Source: Prostheceraeus crozeri (Eukaryota; Platyhelminthes; Polycladida; Euryleptidae). Taken from it: DNA of 64,000 nucleotides. Shown here piece after piece: positions 46,260-56,635 of this stretch; position 1 is the stretch's first letter, and the number at the start of each line of letters is the position of its first letter. Where the stretch lies: positions 667,524-731,523 of the forward strand of contig CAJQUW010016138.1 in NCBI GenBank assembly GCA_907163375.1. Direction: 5' to 3'. The translations under genes and the position numbers were made by a program. The notes under the pieces are model-generated. The model searched no databases. It worked only from the letters and a program-made list of their open reading frames with translations, and was not told the origin of the DNA.

Positions 46260-46525
46260 GCAACATGAGTCATTGCGCTTTGTGCATTACTATCAGGCTC
46301 TTTGTTAGATAAGTGAATGCGTCTTTGTTCGAGAAAAGGGGCGTGTCACAACATGAGTCATTGCGCTTTGTGCATTACTATCAGGCTCTTTGTTAGATAA
46401 ATGAATGCGTCTTTGTTCGAGAAAAGGGGCGTGTCACAACATGAGTCATTGCGCTTTGTGCATTACTATCAGGCTCTTTGTTAGATAAATGAATGCGTCT
46501 TTGTTCGCTAGAAGGGGCCTGTCAC
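46260..46525. repeat. Tandem repeat, about 88-bp unit, 3 copies
   Basis: CAACATGAGTCATTGCGCTTTGTGCATTACTATCAGGCTCTTTG recurs at about 46261, 46350 and 46437, nearly identical, ending with GGGGCGTGTCA. It lies just upstream of the promoter of beta-rich protein 2 and could hold repeated regulatory sites (TGAGTCA is an AP-1-like word). Confidence 0.8.
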
Positions 46526-46675
46526 TCAAGTCTTTGTGAGGACTAGAACGACTTTGTAAGAGGGAAGGTTTCCACCCACGCAGTCAAAAGTTCATGTGCG
46601 ATAACTCTTTGTCACATAACAAAGACAGGGAAAACGAGAAAAGGGAAACGTATGTGATTGAGAGCTAGGGCTGCT

Positions 46676-46682
46676 TATAAAG
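46676..46682 (+). promoter_or_regulatory. TATA box of beta-rich protein 2
   Basis: TATAAAG lies 52 bp before the ATG at 46728. An upstream ATG at 46698 would be only 22 bp from the box, probably before the transcription start, which is why the later start is preferred. Confidence 0.6.
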
Positions 46683-46727
46683 CGGACGACTGAGCTCATG
46701 GCAATCATTTTCGTCCTTGCGCTAACC

Positions 46728-47294
46728 ATGCAGTTGCTCGAAGCCATCAACTCCTCTGCTCTCGCACTGGGTACACTGAACTCCCTTACTTTAGCATCGG
46801 GTAAAAATGCTTTCAATCAAAAGATAACTCATCATGGAGAAGCCGTGACCATAAAAACTCCAAGTCATCGGATAGATTATCTGAAGGTTATGTCAACAAA
46901 GTATGGACTGGCCGTGTGTGTGCCGTTAGACTATTGGACACGGTTACAATTCAATACTCTTGAAACAGTCCTGAAAGAAAATCTCACCATTCCCAAAGAA
47001 ATTGTTCGACACAATGGGAAGCGGCCACAAGTTCCCATCATGGAAAGACGATACATGTATGTTCATATGGATAGACACTGTTTCATCATCTTTGAAAAGG
47101 AGGGCAGCGAATTCGACTTACTCAATTGCAAACCACTCCCCATATTGGGAAAAGGATTCTACTCCTTGGAAATTAAAATTCAAACCATCTACATGGGTCC
47201 GCGCAGGGACGGAAAGTTGTTTACGTTGAATCTCTATCTTGTCTCCATCACCTTTAAAAATGATGTCCATGTTGATGATGATCAACTACAGTAA
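46728..47294 (+). CDS. Beta-rich protein 2, paralogue of the 44197 gene
   Basis: About 188 residues from the ATG at 46728 (MQLLEAINSSALALGTLN). Strand-rich middle (GLAVCVPLDYWTRLQFNTLE), YMYVHMDRHCFIIF, and the signature LGKGFYSLEIKIQTIYMGP ... LFTLNLYLVSI shared with beta-rich protein 1 (LG.GFYS..I....VY.GP...G.L..LNL....I). It lacks the basic tail and ends in an acidic VHVDDDQLQ. The apparent signal peptide of the longer ORF comes from a start that the TATA position argues against. A hairpin lies 30 bp after the stop. Possible single-strand DNA-binding protein. Confidence 0.65.
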   Translation: MQLLEAINSSALALGTLNSLTLASGKNAFNQKITHHGEAVTIKTPSHRIDYLKVMSTKYGLAVCVPLDYWTRLQFNTLETVLKENLTIPKEIVRHNGKRPQVPIMERRYMYVHMDRHCFIIFEKEGSEFDLLNCKPLPILGKGFYSLEIKIQTIYMGPRRDGKLFTLNLYLVSITFKNDVHVDDDQLQ

Positions 47295-47323
47295 CACTCT
47301 CCACACACTGAGAACGCACCATC

Positions 47324-47366
47324 GGTCTTTGAGACCACGGCCTAACGGCCACCGTATCAAGAAAGA
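47324..47366 (+). terminator. Histone-type 3' end candidate: hairpins plus CAAGAAAGA
   Basis: GGTCT-TTG-AGACC hairpin (47324-47336), a second GGCC-TAAC-GGCC hairpin with ACC after it, and CAAGAAAGA at 47358-47366. CAAGAAAGA is the classic histone downstream element of sea urchin genes, to which U7 RNA pairs. The cluster begins about 30 bp after the stop at 47294. Confidence 0.45.
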
Positions 47367-47454
47367 AAATGTACACTCACCATGCCACACATGAACATGA
47401 CTCTCTCTCTCTCCTTCTTTCTTAGGCATACCCTTCTTCACTCAGGTTTTAATC

Positions 47455-47745
47455 ATGTGGAAATTGTCAGCATGGCTCCAAGTATCATGGAAAAGTCAGT
47501 GTGTTACATTTCATGATACGAAACGTCAACTTCAGATAACTCTAGAACGCTTTCATCTACGAAGGTTACATCGCGCTATCCTATCCCACTCTTGCCGTGT
47601 CATTAACGTAGGAGACGGCATTGTATTTATTCGCATTCAACAGATGATTCTACATAATGATCACTGCTACATCGTTATTCCAAAACCCTCATGGGAAAAG
47701 TATAAAAGGGAAGTTCACTACATCCTCATGTATTTTGTGAGTCAT
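47455..47745 (+). CDS. Small unknown ORF before the TBP-like gene
   Basis: MWKLSAWLQVSWKS starts about 97 residues of strand-rich sequence (ITLERFHLRRLHRAIL, GDGIVFIRIQ, HCYIVIPKP). The frame stays open over the TBP-like gene, but the part beyond about 47745 is taken as chance, being proline/serine-rich and out of frame with that gene. In element A the equivalent is broken. The TBP-gene TATA box lies within it. No family recognised. Confidence 0.35.
47701..47708 (+). promoter_or_regulatory. TATA box of the TBP-like gene
   Basis: TATAAAAG lies 43 bp before the ATG at 47744 and is conserved in element A (21760-21767, reverse). Confidence 0.65.
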
Positions 47746-48127
47746 GCTCCCCATCCGCATCATCAACGCCATGCGCGAAATGAATCTCAGAAGAGACATC
47801 GATTTAGAACAGTTGCACGCCCATCTTCCCGATTCAGTGTATCATCGCGGTCGTCCGCAAATGTTGGTCATTCGCATGAGCAACGGTCGAAATCTTCAAA
47901 TCTTTCGCTGCGGCAAAATCCAAGTCCTAGGAAACCTTTCTCATTTCGTGATGCAGTCCATGTGTTACGAAGTCGTCCAGAAAATGCTAGCACTCATGCC
48001 TCATCTACGCCTCAACCCCCAGACATTGAAGAACATAGTAGTGTCTGTTCAATTGACGATGTTAGTGAATCTAGCCAACATTAAAACCAGTAAAATTGAA
48101 GATGTTAGTGAATCTAGCCAACATTAA
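47744..48127 (+). CDS. TBP-like protein, first half (element B)
   Basis: Nearly identical to the element A copy (21341-21724): MLPIRIINAMREMNL, VYHRGRPQMLVIRM, NLQIFRCGKIQVLGNLS. This is the first repeat of a TBP saddle, including one of the two intercalating Phe positions (IF before the CGK turn); the other is replaced. The same 43-bp duplication (first copy 48058-48100, second 48101 onward) takes the frame into a stop after the linker. Confidence 0.8.
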   Translation: MLPIRIINAMREMNLRRDIDLEQLHAHLPDSVYHRGRPQMLVIRMSNGRNLQIFRCGKIQVLGNLSHFVMQSMCYEVVQKMLALMPHLRLNPQTLKNIVVSVQLTMLVNLANIKTSKIEDVSESSQH

Positions 48128-48326
48128 AACCAGTGATCATTGTATATTTTATCAAACTGAACTCTTTCCTGCTGCTCTGATTCGGAAGTGGCATCCTGTA
48201 CATATTGCAGTGTTTCACAACTGACATTGTATCATGACTGGTTTACGTGATATCAGTAAAGTAGCTGACATTGTTAAATCTTTAATGCGTTATCTGTATG
48301 AGTCACAGTTAATAGAATCGTGTTAA
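48102..48326 (+). pseudogene. TBP-like protein, second half (element B), one stop
   Basis: It starts with the ATG created in the second copy of the duplication (MLVNLANIKTS) and continues QTELFPAALIRKWHP, HIAVFHN, then a TGA where element A has Gly, and CIMTG. The change is a single base (GGA to TGA), so this half is a recent pseudogene; in element A it is open. Confidence 0.75.
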
Positions 48327-48349
48327 TCACATGATGTGTTTTGAATGAG

Positions 48350-48790
48350 TCATCACAATGAACTATCGCCCACACACTTGTCAGTGAAAAGGTCATCAAC
48401 AAGGTTCTTCGCTTTATGATGAGTCAGCGCCATTTATAGACATGAAATGATGTCCATACACTTGTCGGTGAAAAGGTCATCAACAAGGTTCATCACTTTA
48501 TGATGAGTCAGTGCTATTTATAGACATGAAATGATATCCATACACTTGTCGGTAAAAAGGTCACGCTGTCTGACGTGAGGCGCCATCGCTTTGTCTGATA
48601 AATAACGCCCACACACACACACATGTCGGTGAAAAGGTCACGCTGTCTGACGTGAGGCGCCATCGATGTTGAATGACACGCCCACACACGTGTCAGTGAA
48701 AAGGTTGAACAAGATTGATTAGATTCGTATGACTCGCGCCTTACCACCTCATGAGTCAGAGCTATTTATAGACATGAGTCAGCAAAGTGG
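48350..48790. promoter_or_regulatory. Intergenic block with GTCGGTGAAAAGGTCA repeats (element B)
   Basis: Mirror of 20760-21120 in element A: TTGTCGGTGAAAAGGTCAT and GGTCACGCTGTCTGACGTGAGGCGCC recur two to five times, interleaved with ATTTATAGACATGA. There is no coding frame. Its placement between the TBP-like gene and the polymerase 3' end is the same in both copies. Confidence 0.4.
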
Positions 48791-48849
48791 TTGATTTTTC
48801 CCAAGCCGAAGAAATTGTCATGATGCTACATTCGTTGGTGAGGATGTTC

Positions 48850-49160
48850 ACTTACAAACTCTAACATCGTTTTGACTTTATTTTATACTTTACCTATCTT
48901 GCAAATAGTGAAATACTTATGACTTCATTTTATATTTCACCTATCTTACAAACAGCGACATGGGTATAACTTTATTTCTAACTTTACAATCATCAACTTT
49001 ATTTCTAACTTTACAAACGTCAACTTTATTTCTAACTTTACAAACAGTGAAGTGATTCTAACTTCATTTATATTTCACCTATCTTACAAACAGCGACATG
49101 GTGATAACTTTATTTCTAACTTACAATCATCAACTTTATTTCTAACCCTACCCATCTTAC
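48850..49160. repeat. Short version of the AT-rich array (element B)
   Basis: About two units of the array seen at 18830-20700, inverted (CAACTTTATTTCTAACTTTACAAACG; TTCACCTATCTTACAAACAGCGACATGG). Confidence 0.75.
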
Positions 49161-49554
49161 AAAATGATTAAAACATTTGCTTCTGTCTAATGAGTGAGAA
49201 TCCCATCTTTATGTCAAAAGGAAAACAACACAGTATGTACATGATATGTTATTCATCAACACAACCGATTTTCATCACAGCCACATGCAGTTAATACTGA
49301 TGGTAGCAGAAAACAAAGTTTTTATGGCTCACATCACCGGAGAAAACAAAGTCACTCATGTACAGGGAGAAAATAAAGTCACTCATGTGCAGGGAGAAAA
49401 CAAAGTCAGGAAAAACCAGTTGATATGTAAGTCATGATATGAAGTGATTAGGAGTTGGACGCATGTTCCAAGGCACTCACTCACAACATCCCATAGAAAA
49501 CGCCATGGAGTAAAAAGCAAAACATCAACCACAATAGAGAGGAAGCATTCATCA

Positions 49555-52500
49555 TCAGACATCGCCGGACGGAGGAGGAGAAAGTCTCTGTCTCTTGGGT
49601 GGAGGTAGATGAGTGTCTGGATGGCCGTACGGTAATGAGTGGTTAGGACTCATCCAGCATCGCTTGTCTTCCCAAGCTGAGAGACCTCGTTTCCTAAACA
49701 TCGTTGTTCTGACTTGATGCGACTGAGATTTTAAAATGGTCATTTCTACTTTTTTAATTTTAAGTGAATCTAGGGCATCTTGATAGTCCCTATGTGTCAT
49801 TTTTCTAACGATTGACTTTGAGATGCCTTTCGCCCGTTTTATAGAAAGCTCTGAGGATTTTAGCTTCATGGAATACATCTTGGGACGAAGCAAGATCATC
49901 TCCTCTATCTGTTTGCCGGCACACTCATCCTTGAAGCAGCCAAGCTTCGCTTTATTTGAGGTAGAGTAAAGCGGATGGTCAGTGGGATAGTTGGAACTAT
50001 CAAACTTGGGTGCTAAATATTTTAAAATGTCTTCCTGCTTGACTTGGCTAGTGGTTGTCAAAGCCAGGAAGAAGCTGTCTGTATCACCTCCTACTAATTC
50101 CACAAGTTGGAGAAGTGGACATGTCTTAAAAGTGTGGTAAAATAACTTGTACATTTCTAACTTGGAGTGATCCAAGACAGCTTGACCGACATAAATGGGC
50201 ATACAAAGTTCTACTTTAGATTTTAACATTTTAAAACCAGTGATGTCTTCGGAAATGACATCATGGTGGCAAAACAACGGCGAGCGACATAACTTGATAC
50301 TCGCTTCCGGATCAGTCACTAAACGATAGTCCATGCGTTTTCTTACATCCTCCATGGTTTTACCAAAGAGGGCATTATTCTTAAATTTAAAGAAGTCCTT
50401 TTCGAAAGGATTCGTGGATTCAGCCCGTTTCCTACTATCAAATTCTGTATACGGTCTTAGAAAGGGCTTCTATCTAAACTGGATTGCGCAATGGACTTTG
50501 TCAAGTTGCATCCCCATATCTAGATAAAATTTGAGGATGGAATAGTGCACGATATAATGCTGCTTGTTCAATTGGGTGAGCAACAACTACCTAGTGGGTT
50601 TACATTTTAAGTCATTTTCGCCTCACATTTCTTATTGTGTTCTTCCATAAAGGGAGAGAACATATCTGGACTGACTATGCCAGATTCGGGTGCGAGAGGA
50701 AAATCAATGGTCCTATTCTTGATACAGTCTGGATAGATGAGGTCGACTTCAAATAAAAACCTATGTCGGCCTCATCTCCCAGTGCCGTAATGTGTGCTGG
50801 ATTGGAGAAGTGTTTAATTTCATGGGGCTCTACCCATTGGAAGTCAGACTGTGGCAAAGGCTTGGAGAGTGCACTCCAATACAAATTATTTTGGTCTATG
50901 TACATTAAATGCGTGGTCAATCCTATGTCTTGGGTGCTGTTGACAACATGTTTGTTGACAAATGTCAAGCCACCCCTAATACCACGTTCAAATAACGTAT
51001 ACATTTCTGCATCTTGCAGTAAATGCATTCTCTCTTTCGTCATCTTGAAGGCTGACTGATAGGACAGACCCGGCAGACTAACAAAATGGACGTGGTCTAA
51101 GACGTCCTGTTCTAATGTAACTTTCCTAAAAGTCTCAAACACGTCAGAAAACAGATAGACGTCTAATTTTAAGTAGGCAAGCATGTAGTCACCAAAAGTG
51201 CGACACCTAACTTCCAACCATGCTTGCTCTGCATGCCTATAATCATCCAGCGAACAGTCCTCACCCGTCAAATCATTTTTAAATTTATCGATGGACGGAA
51301 GGGATGTTTCTTTCAATGTATCCATTGAACTAAAATAACTATAAGGAAACACCCCTTTCCGTCGTATCAGACTATCACTTATGTTGGGATAGTCTTTCTT
51401 TAAATGTTGAGTGAGGGGAAGTGTTTCTAAATTATTAGCCAACGCTGCTAAGGAAGAAGACATAAATTGAAACTATCTAGAAACTTTATGTGATAGAAGA
51501 CAGGCTTCCCCTCAGCGGTTTTGTCGACTTGTACTTTGGCAGTGATGCACATAAATTTTTCCTTACTTTGTGCAATCACTTTAGAAGAGCAGGATTTCAT
51601 TTTACCGAATCCATGGCGAATGATGATGTGAGCATCATAACATCTAAAGTTATGAAAGATGACGGGCAGCGTTCGCCTTTTGGGCCTAAGATTCATATTA
51701 CATTTACTGCAGAAGGCAGACCTAAATTTACCAATGAGATGGCAATGGTCCCTCACTTTCTTATGTTGCTGATCATCAAAGGATGAACAGCAGCGGGGAC
51801 ATTCCGTGGTCCTATCAAATTGAAGTTTATCGGGTTCTGTGAAGCACATGGGTTTCCTAGTGAGGTCCGTTTCATACCGTTGATGAAAACGGGCTTTCCT
51901 ATCTAAAAAGTTGAGGAAGTTTTCAACACACTCCTCGCCTTGCCACACATGCATTTTATTTTGGTTCCTATAATATGGATGCCAAACTTCATAGCAGGCA
52001 ATGGCTGCTGGCTCATGACTTAGGTCTTCTTGTTCAATATAATATTCAATGTCCGCATAGATGGTACATATGGGACTGAGCTCATTGCCGTTTTCCTCAT
52101 ACCTATAAAATTTATCTTTGGGCATGACTTCCATTTGAAGTTTACCCCGAGAGCACCACTCGTAATGCTCTTCAAAAATGCTTTTGATGTGAAACGCCGT
52201 GTGCAGCGATCACAGTAATAAAAATTATCCCTATAGGTTGCTTGATGATGGTATAACTTTGCAATTTTAGGAATGCCACAATAATGCCATTCTGGGTGGT
52301 TGTCACTATACACTAGGAGAAGATTGACAACCCGGTCGAAGTTACTTTGGCGATTATTATAGCTAACCCCCTTCAGACCTTTTTCCCAGAGATGGACGAC
52401 AATCTTAATATTATTCAATTTTTTAAATTGGGCGATGCCTTTAAAATCTAATGTGTTGACATCTAACCCGTCAAACTTAAGCTCATTCTCCCATTCACGA

Positions 52501-54467
52501 TAGTGAGTGATTCGTTCACGATGCACCCTTATATCATTGTAGTGAAGAATGGAGAGGACGGCATACTTGAGACACTGGGACTGACACGCTACATTGACGA
52601 CAGCCTTTTTGCCAGCCAGTGCTTTGGGGAGGGTGAAACAACCGCTCCCTTGTAAATTTTCTAAAAGATTGATTTTGATGTCTACCTTCTCTATCCCATC
52701 AAAGACCAGACCGCTGTCTCTTTCATTAAATTTATTTAAGTTTCTGACGAGATAGGTCGCATGTCTCTCTATCCTCTCGTTTACATCACCTATCAAATCA
52801 GCAGCACAGGAGGCTATCCTAATGGTCACAGTGGACTCTACTTCTCCCGTGCTACTGTCTACCTTATTGAAACGAGCAGTGAGATAGAACATGCCCTTAA
52901 GTAAAAATCTATCTAATCTCGTCAACATTTGATGAATTAAGCCTATATTATTCATCAAGAAAGGATGAATGTCCTGCACAGCTTCAGAGCTTTCTAACTC
53001 ATAATCGCGAACGAGCCTCTCAAGGGAAAACTTGCTCAGCCTTAGAGTGACAGTGTTGTCAGTGTAAGGCTCAGTGGGATGAGTGTGACAGAGTGTGTGC
53101 GAAGAAAGAACAAACTCTGTAAGAAAGGTCTTCTGACACGAAGAACAGGAAAAGCCAACGTGCGATGAAGGATGCTTCCTACCTGATGACGTTGGTGGTT
53201 GCCTGACACTGCCACAGGAACCGCCTTCGATGTGGACTCGCAAGTTGGCGCTGTTGTATAACGTACGTCCACAACCTTCACATTTGGGCCGTTGAGGGAT
53301 GGGTCGGCGTGTCTTCTCCAGTTCTCCTTTCGCTTTTGGGCAGCGAGAATGCCGGTGTCGTCGAAGGCAGAATAGCTTTGCGAAAACCTACCCGCAGTCC
53401 GTACAGCTGAGTTGTGGAGCTGTAGGTCCTTCTCTCTCCCTCAACCTTCCTCCTCGAGTGCAATCTCCTCTCCCACTATCTCTAGCTCCTCCTGCTCCAA
53501 CAATCTCTCCACAGACTTGATGGAGAGGAGAGGGAGGTCGGCCGCTGCAGGTGGTGGTGATGCAGGGATGATGACGGGACGGGAGGGAACGTCGCCGTCC
53601 AGGAGGTAGACCGCCAGATCTGTTGAGAAAAGAGATTGGTAACATGATCATCATTTCAAGTTTGAAGTCTTATCCCCCTATTTCCCAATCACGAGTAGTT
53701 ACTATCTAATGAATTAATCTCCGGCAGCAAGGATGGACGCAGAGGAGGCAGGAGAGGGACACGAGCCGAGGGTGGAAGAGTCCTGGGCTTCGCTGTCGGA
53801 GGGATGTGGTGACGAGGAGCAGGCACTGGCACAGGGACTAGCACAGGGACTGGCAAAGGGACTGGCACAGGGACTGGCGCAGGGACTGGCACAGGGACTG
53901 ACACAAGGAGCGGAGCAGGCGATGGAGGTGGGGCGATGACAATGCCCGAGAGAGGGGTCGCACCTTGGGAGGAGGTAGATGGGTGAAAGGTAGGGCCGGA
54001 AATTCAGCTTCGAATCTCCGCCTCGCGGCTTCCTCCCACTTCTTCTTCGCCATATCTGTAGAGAGGAAAGAGAAATTAGATTAGAGGCTGCGGAGATAAT
54101 AATGATAGAGTGTAAGCTATACGGATAAAGAAGTGCTAAAACATGACATTCCAACTCGCATAGGTGAGGATACTTACACTTGCCAAGTCGCACGTAAGCT
54201 TGCCCGATTGCTCCTTGGGGGACGGGTTCCCCGTTACGAATACATTCATGCACTGAAAAAGAATGACAGCAAAGATGAGCAGAGGTAAAATTTGGATTCG
54301 GTTTAAACATGAACAAAATAAGGGAAGGGCACTTGATTTTAATGAGGATGTCTACCCTAATGATGTTAGTAATAGAGTCAATCTTGATACAAATACTTAC
54401 ATTGCTCGATGGTAGCCTTCTCCATCTCAGCAGCAATGCGATAGTTCTCAATTTTTGTCAATTCCAT
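49555..54467 (-). pseudogene. Protein-primed DNA polymerase B, element B copy (4 exons, disrupted)
   Basis: Exons on the minus strand: 54467-54401, 54252-54178, 54055-53703 and 53619-49555, matching element A in phase and, for the first two, in length. Fingers, X-domain-like and peptidase-like regions lie at 53600-52170; exonuclease and endonuclease VII-like parts (VRDHCHLIGKF, closer to consensus than in A) at 52134-51448; palm (DQNNLYWSALS) near 50880; motif B region and motif C GGDTDSFF (about 50068-50091) at 50355-49555. At least four frame breaks (near 53430, 53240, 52160, 51460 and 50600) disable it. Unlike A, the catalytic motif C is intact and the basic C-terminal tail (to 49555) is in frame. 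Confidence 0.9.
53820..53905. repeat. 12-bp coding repeat in pPolB exon 3 (element B)
   Basis: GGGACTGGCACA repeats about seven times, adding Pro-Val dipeptides to the proline-rich linker (PVPVP type). Element A has a shorter, non-repetitive PPPPAPVPAPVF stretch here, so the expansion is specific to B. Confidence 0.7.
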
Positions 54468-55088
54468 GGTAGATAGTCGATTGCAGATTACGCTAGCAGA
54501 TTTCAATCACTGAAACGGAAAGATGAGAATCGTTTCATTTGCCTAGTCAACGTTTATCATGGGAACAATCATTGGAGTGACATCTAATGAATTACATTTC
54601 ACTCTACTCCATATCATAAAGACTAACCTTTGTCGAATGGCTAAAGTACTCTGACCTGGCGAGAGAAAGCATCACGTTGAGTATGAAGTCGAACACCTAA
54701 CATGAGCAACGGCTCAGAGGTTTCGGTCTAACAAACGACGAACAACCCGTGCAACGCAATCCCTTTACGGCAGTACCCGCCGTCCCGAAGGAACGCTCGA
54801 GCAAGGGAGGTATTACAGCGATGATATGTTTTATGAGCAGAAGATGTGATAGCAAGAGACTACATGAAAACAACCTGATAGCAGGAGCTCACCGACACTC
54901 ACCTTGTGAAAGATAGATGTGAAGAGCAGAGCTGGTGCACTGCCTTTTATAAGATTTTCCTAAGCGGTGAATGGATGAGACCTCTCGTCCAATCACAGAC
55001 GAGCTGGAGTTCCCGATGTGCGCACACATTTGTAACAAGTTATTGAAATCGTGTTGGGCAAAAATGTTGTTTAGCAATAGACTCAACC

Positions 55089-55516
55089 ATGGCACCTGAA
55101 GTCAATACATTGAAACATGATGATTGCACGATTCGTTTTCATCAAGAGTGCTTCGGAGGCTTAATACAAGATTACATCCTTGAGTTTCAAAGGGAGGAGA
55201 CAGAATTGGAAGCATATTTAGACTACACACGAGAAATATTTACGGAGTTGATATCTTATTTCAAAGACAGTCTCATCAAGGCTCATTTAATTGCACATGT
55301 CAAGTAGCGGAAAGTGTTGATTTTCAATTTCCTTCCTACGGACAAGAATATGTTACTGATGCTTCTGAGTTTTATACACGACATCTGCGGAAGATTATTT
55401 CTCGGATGGACAACCTTCATGGTTACGACAATCATTTGCTTCTGAATAAAATAAACCATATTTTCATTGCTATTAGTAAAGTGGGTTTCAATGATGTTAA
55501 ATCAAAGACCAAATAA
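55089..55516 (+). pseudogene. X-domain protein, element B copy 3, deleted
   Basis: The first 72 codons are almost identical to the element A copy (12562-13014). A deletion of about 25-28 bp after IAHV shifts the frame and brings a stop (55305-55307); the rest of the domain (FYTRHLRKIISRMDN) is still legible in another frame to about 55516. Confidence 0.75.
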
Positions 55517-55889
55517 AGTATTTTTTCATGACACTTGTGTTGTGCTAAACTTTTTAATGCTGTGGTGAACACTGTTTTCATATAACATTCTAAACTCTCA
55601 GTCTCACTGCAGTACAGAACTGCTTTTAGTAAACCTGATGAAGCTAATTTAACAGTCATGAAGTTTGAATTTTCTAATAGGTAAAAATTTGACAACTGTC
55701 TCCAATAAAACTTTCTAACACTGAAAGTAAGTTACAAGACAATCTACACTGTGCAGTAAAACCTTCTAAAACTTTCTAGTGCTGTGGTGAGTTCGGTCAG
55801 TCATACAACGTCAATGATCAAACTCTATTTTCGCAAACGTGCGTCGAGGTAAATTATTTGACTACACTGACGCTTACATTTTATGACAT

Positions 55890-56635
55890 GTGTGTTTCAT
55901 AAAACGTCATGATCAAAGTTTTCCAACTATACATCAACCTGTGTTGCAGTATAAACTTTTGTACAAACCATGATACACTTTCTGACTAGACTTATGAATA
56001 AACGTCATGATCAAACTTTCTAACTATACATCAACCTGTGTTGCAGTATAAACTTTTGTACAAACCATGATACACTTTCTGACTAGACTTATGAATAAAC
56101 GTCATGATCAAACTTACTAATTATACATCAACCTGTGTTGCAGTATAAACGTTTGTACAAGCCATGATACACTTTCTGACTAGACTTATGAATAAACGTC
56201 ATGATCAAACTTTCTAACTATACATCAACCTGTGTTGCAGTATAAACTTTTGTACAAGCCATGATACACTTTCTGACTAGACTTATGAATAAACGTCATG
56301 ATCAAACTTTCTAACTATACATCAACCTGTGTTGCAGTATAAACTTTTGTACAAACCATGATACACTTTCTGACTAGACTTATGAATAAACGTCATGATC
56401 AAACTTTCTAACTATACATCAACCTGTGTTGCAGTATAAACTTTTGTACAAACCATGATACACTTTCTGACTAGACTTATGAATAAACGTCATGATCAAA
56501 CTTTCTAACTCTACATTAACCTGTGCTGCACTATAAACGTTTGTACAAACCATGATATACTTTCTGACTAGACTTATGAATAAACGTCATGAACAAACTT
56601 TTCTAACTATACATTAACCTGTGCTGCAGTGAAAC
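55890..56635. repeat. 97-bp tandem array, about 8 units
   Basis: Units start CGTCATGATCAAACTTTCTAACTATACATCAACCTGTG and run through GATACACTTTCTGACTAGACTTATGAATAAA, at about 55906, 56003, 56100, 56197, 56294, 56391, 56488 and 56585. They are nearly identical, showing recent expansion. Older, fewer copies are in the element A arms (11830-12250; 23170-23600). Confidence 0.85.

Noticed and set aside
46698-46727. Hydrophobic N-terminus (signal peptide) on beta-rich protein 2
   Set aside because: The TATA box at 46676 puts the transcription start near or after this ATG, and the paralogue has no such segment.
47746-48084. Extension of the 47455 ORF over the TBP-like gene
   Set aside because: The frame is an out-of-phase shadow (Ser/Arg/His/Pro-rich), and the TBP-like frame is the one with fold-level similarity and its own TATA box.
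53299-53609. Plus-strand ORFs opposite the pPolB finger region
   Set aside because: Antisense shadows of the zinc-finger exon; Ser/Pro-rich and not conserved between A and B.
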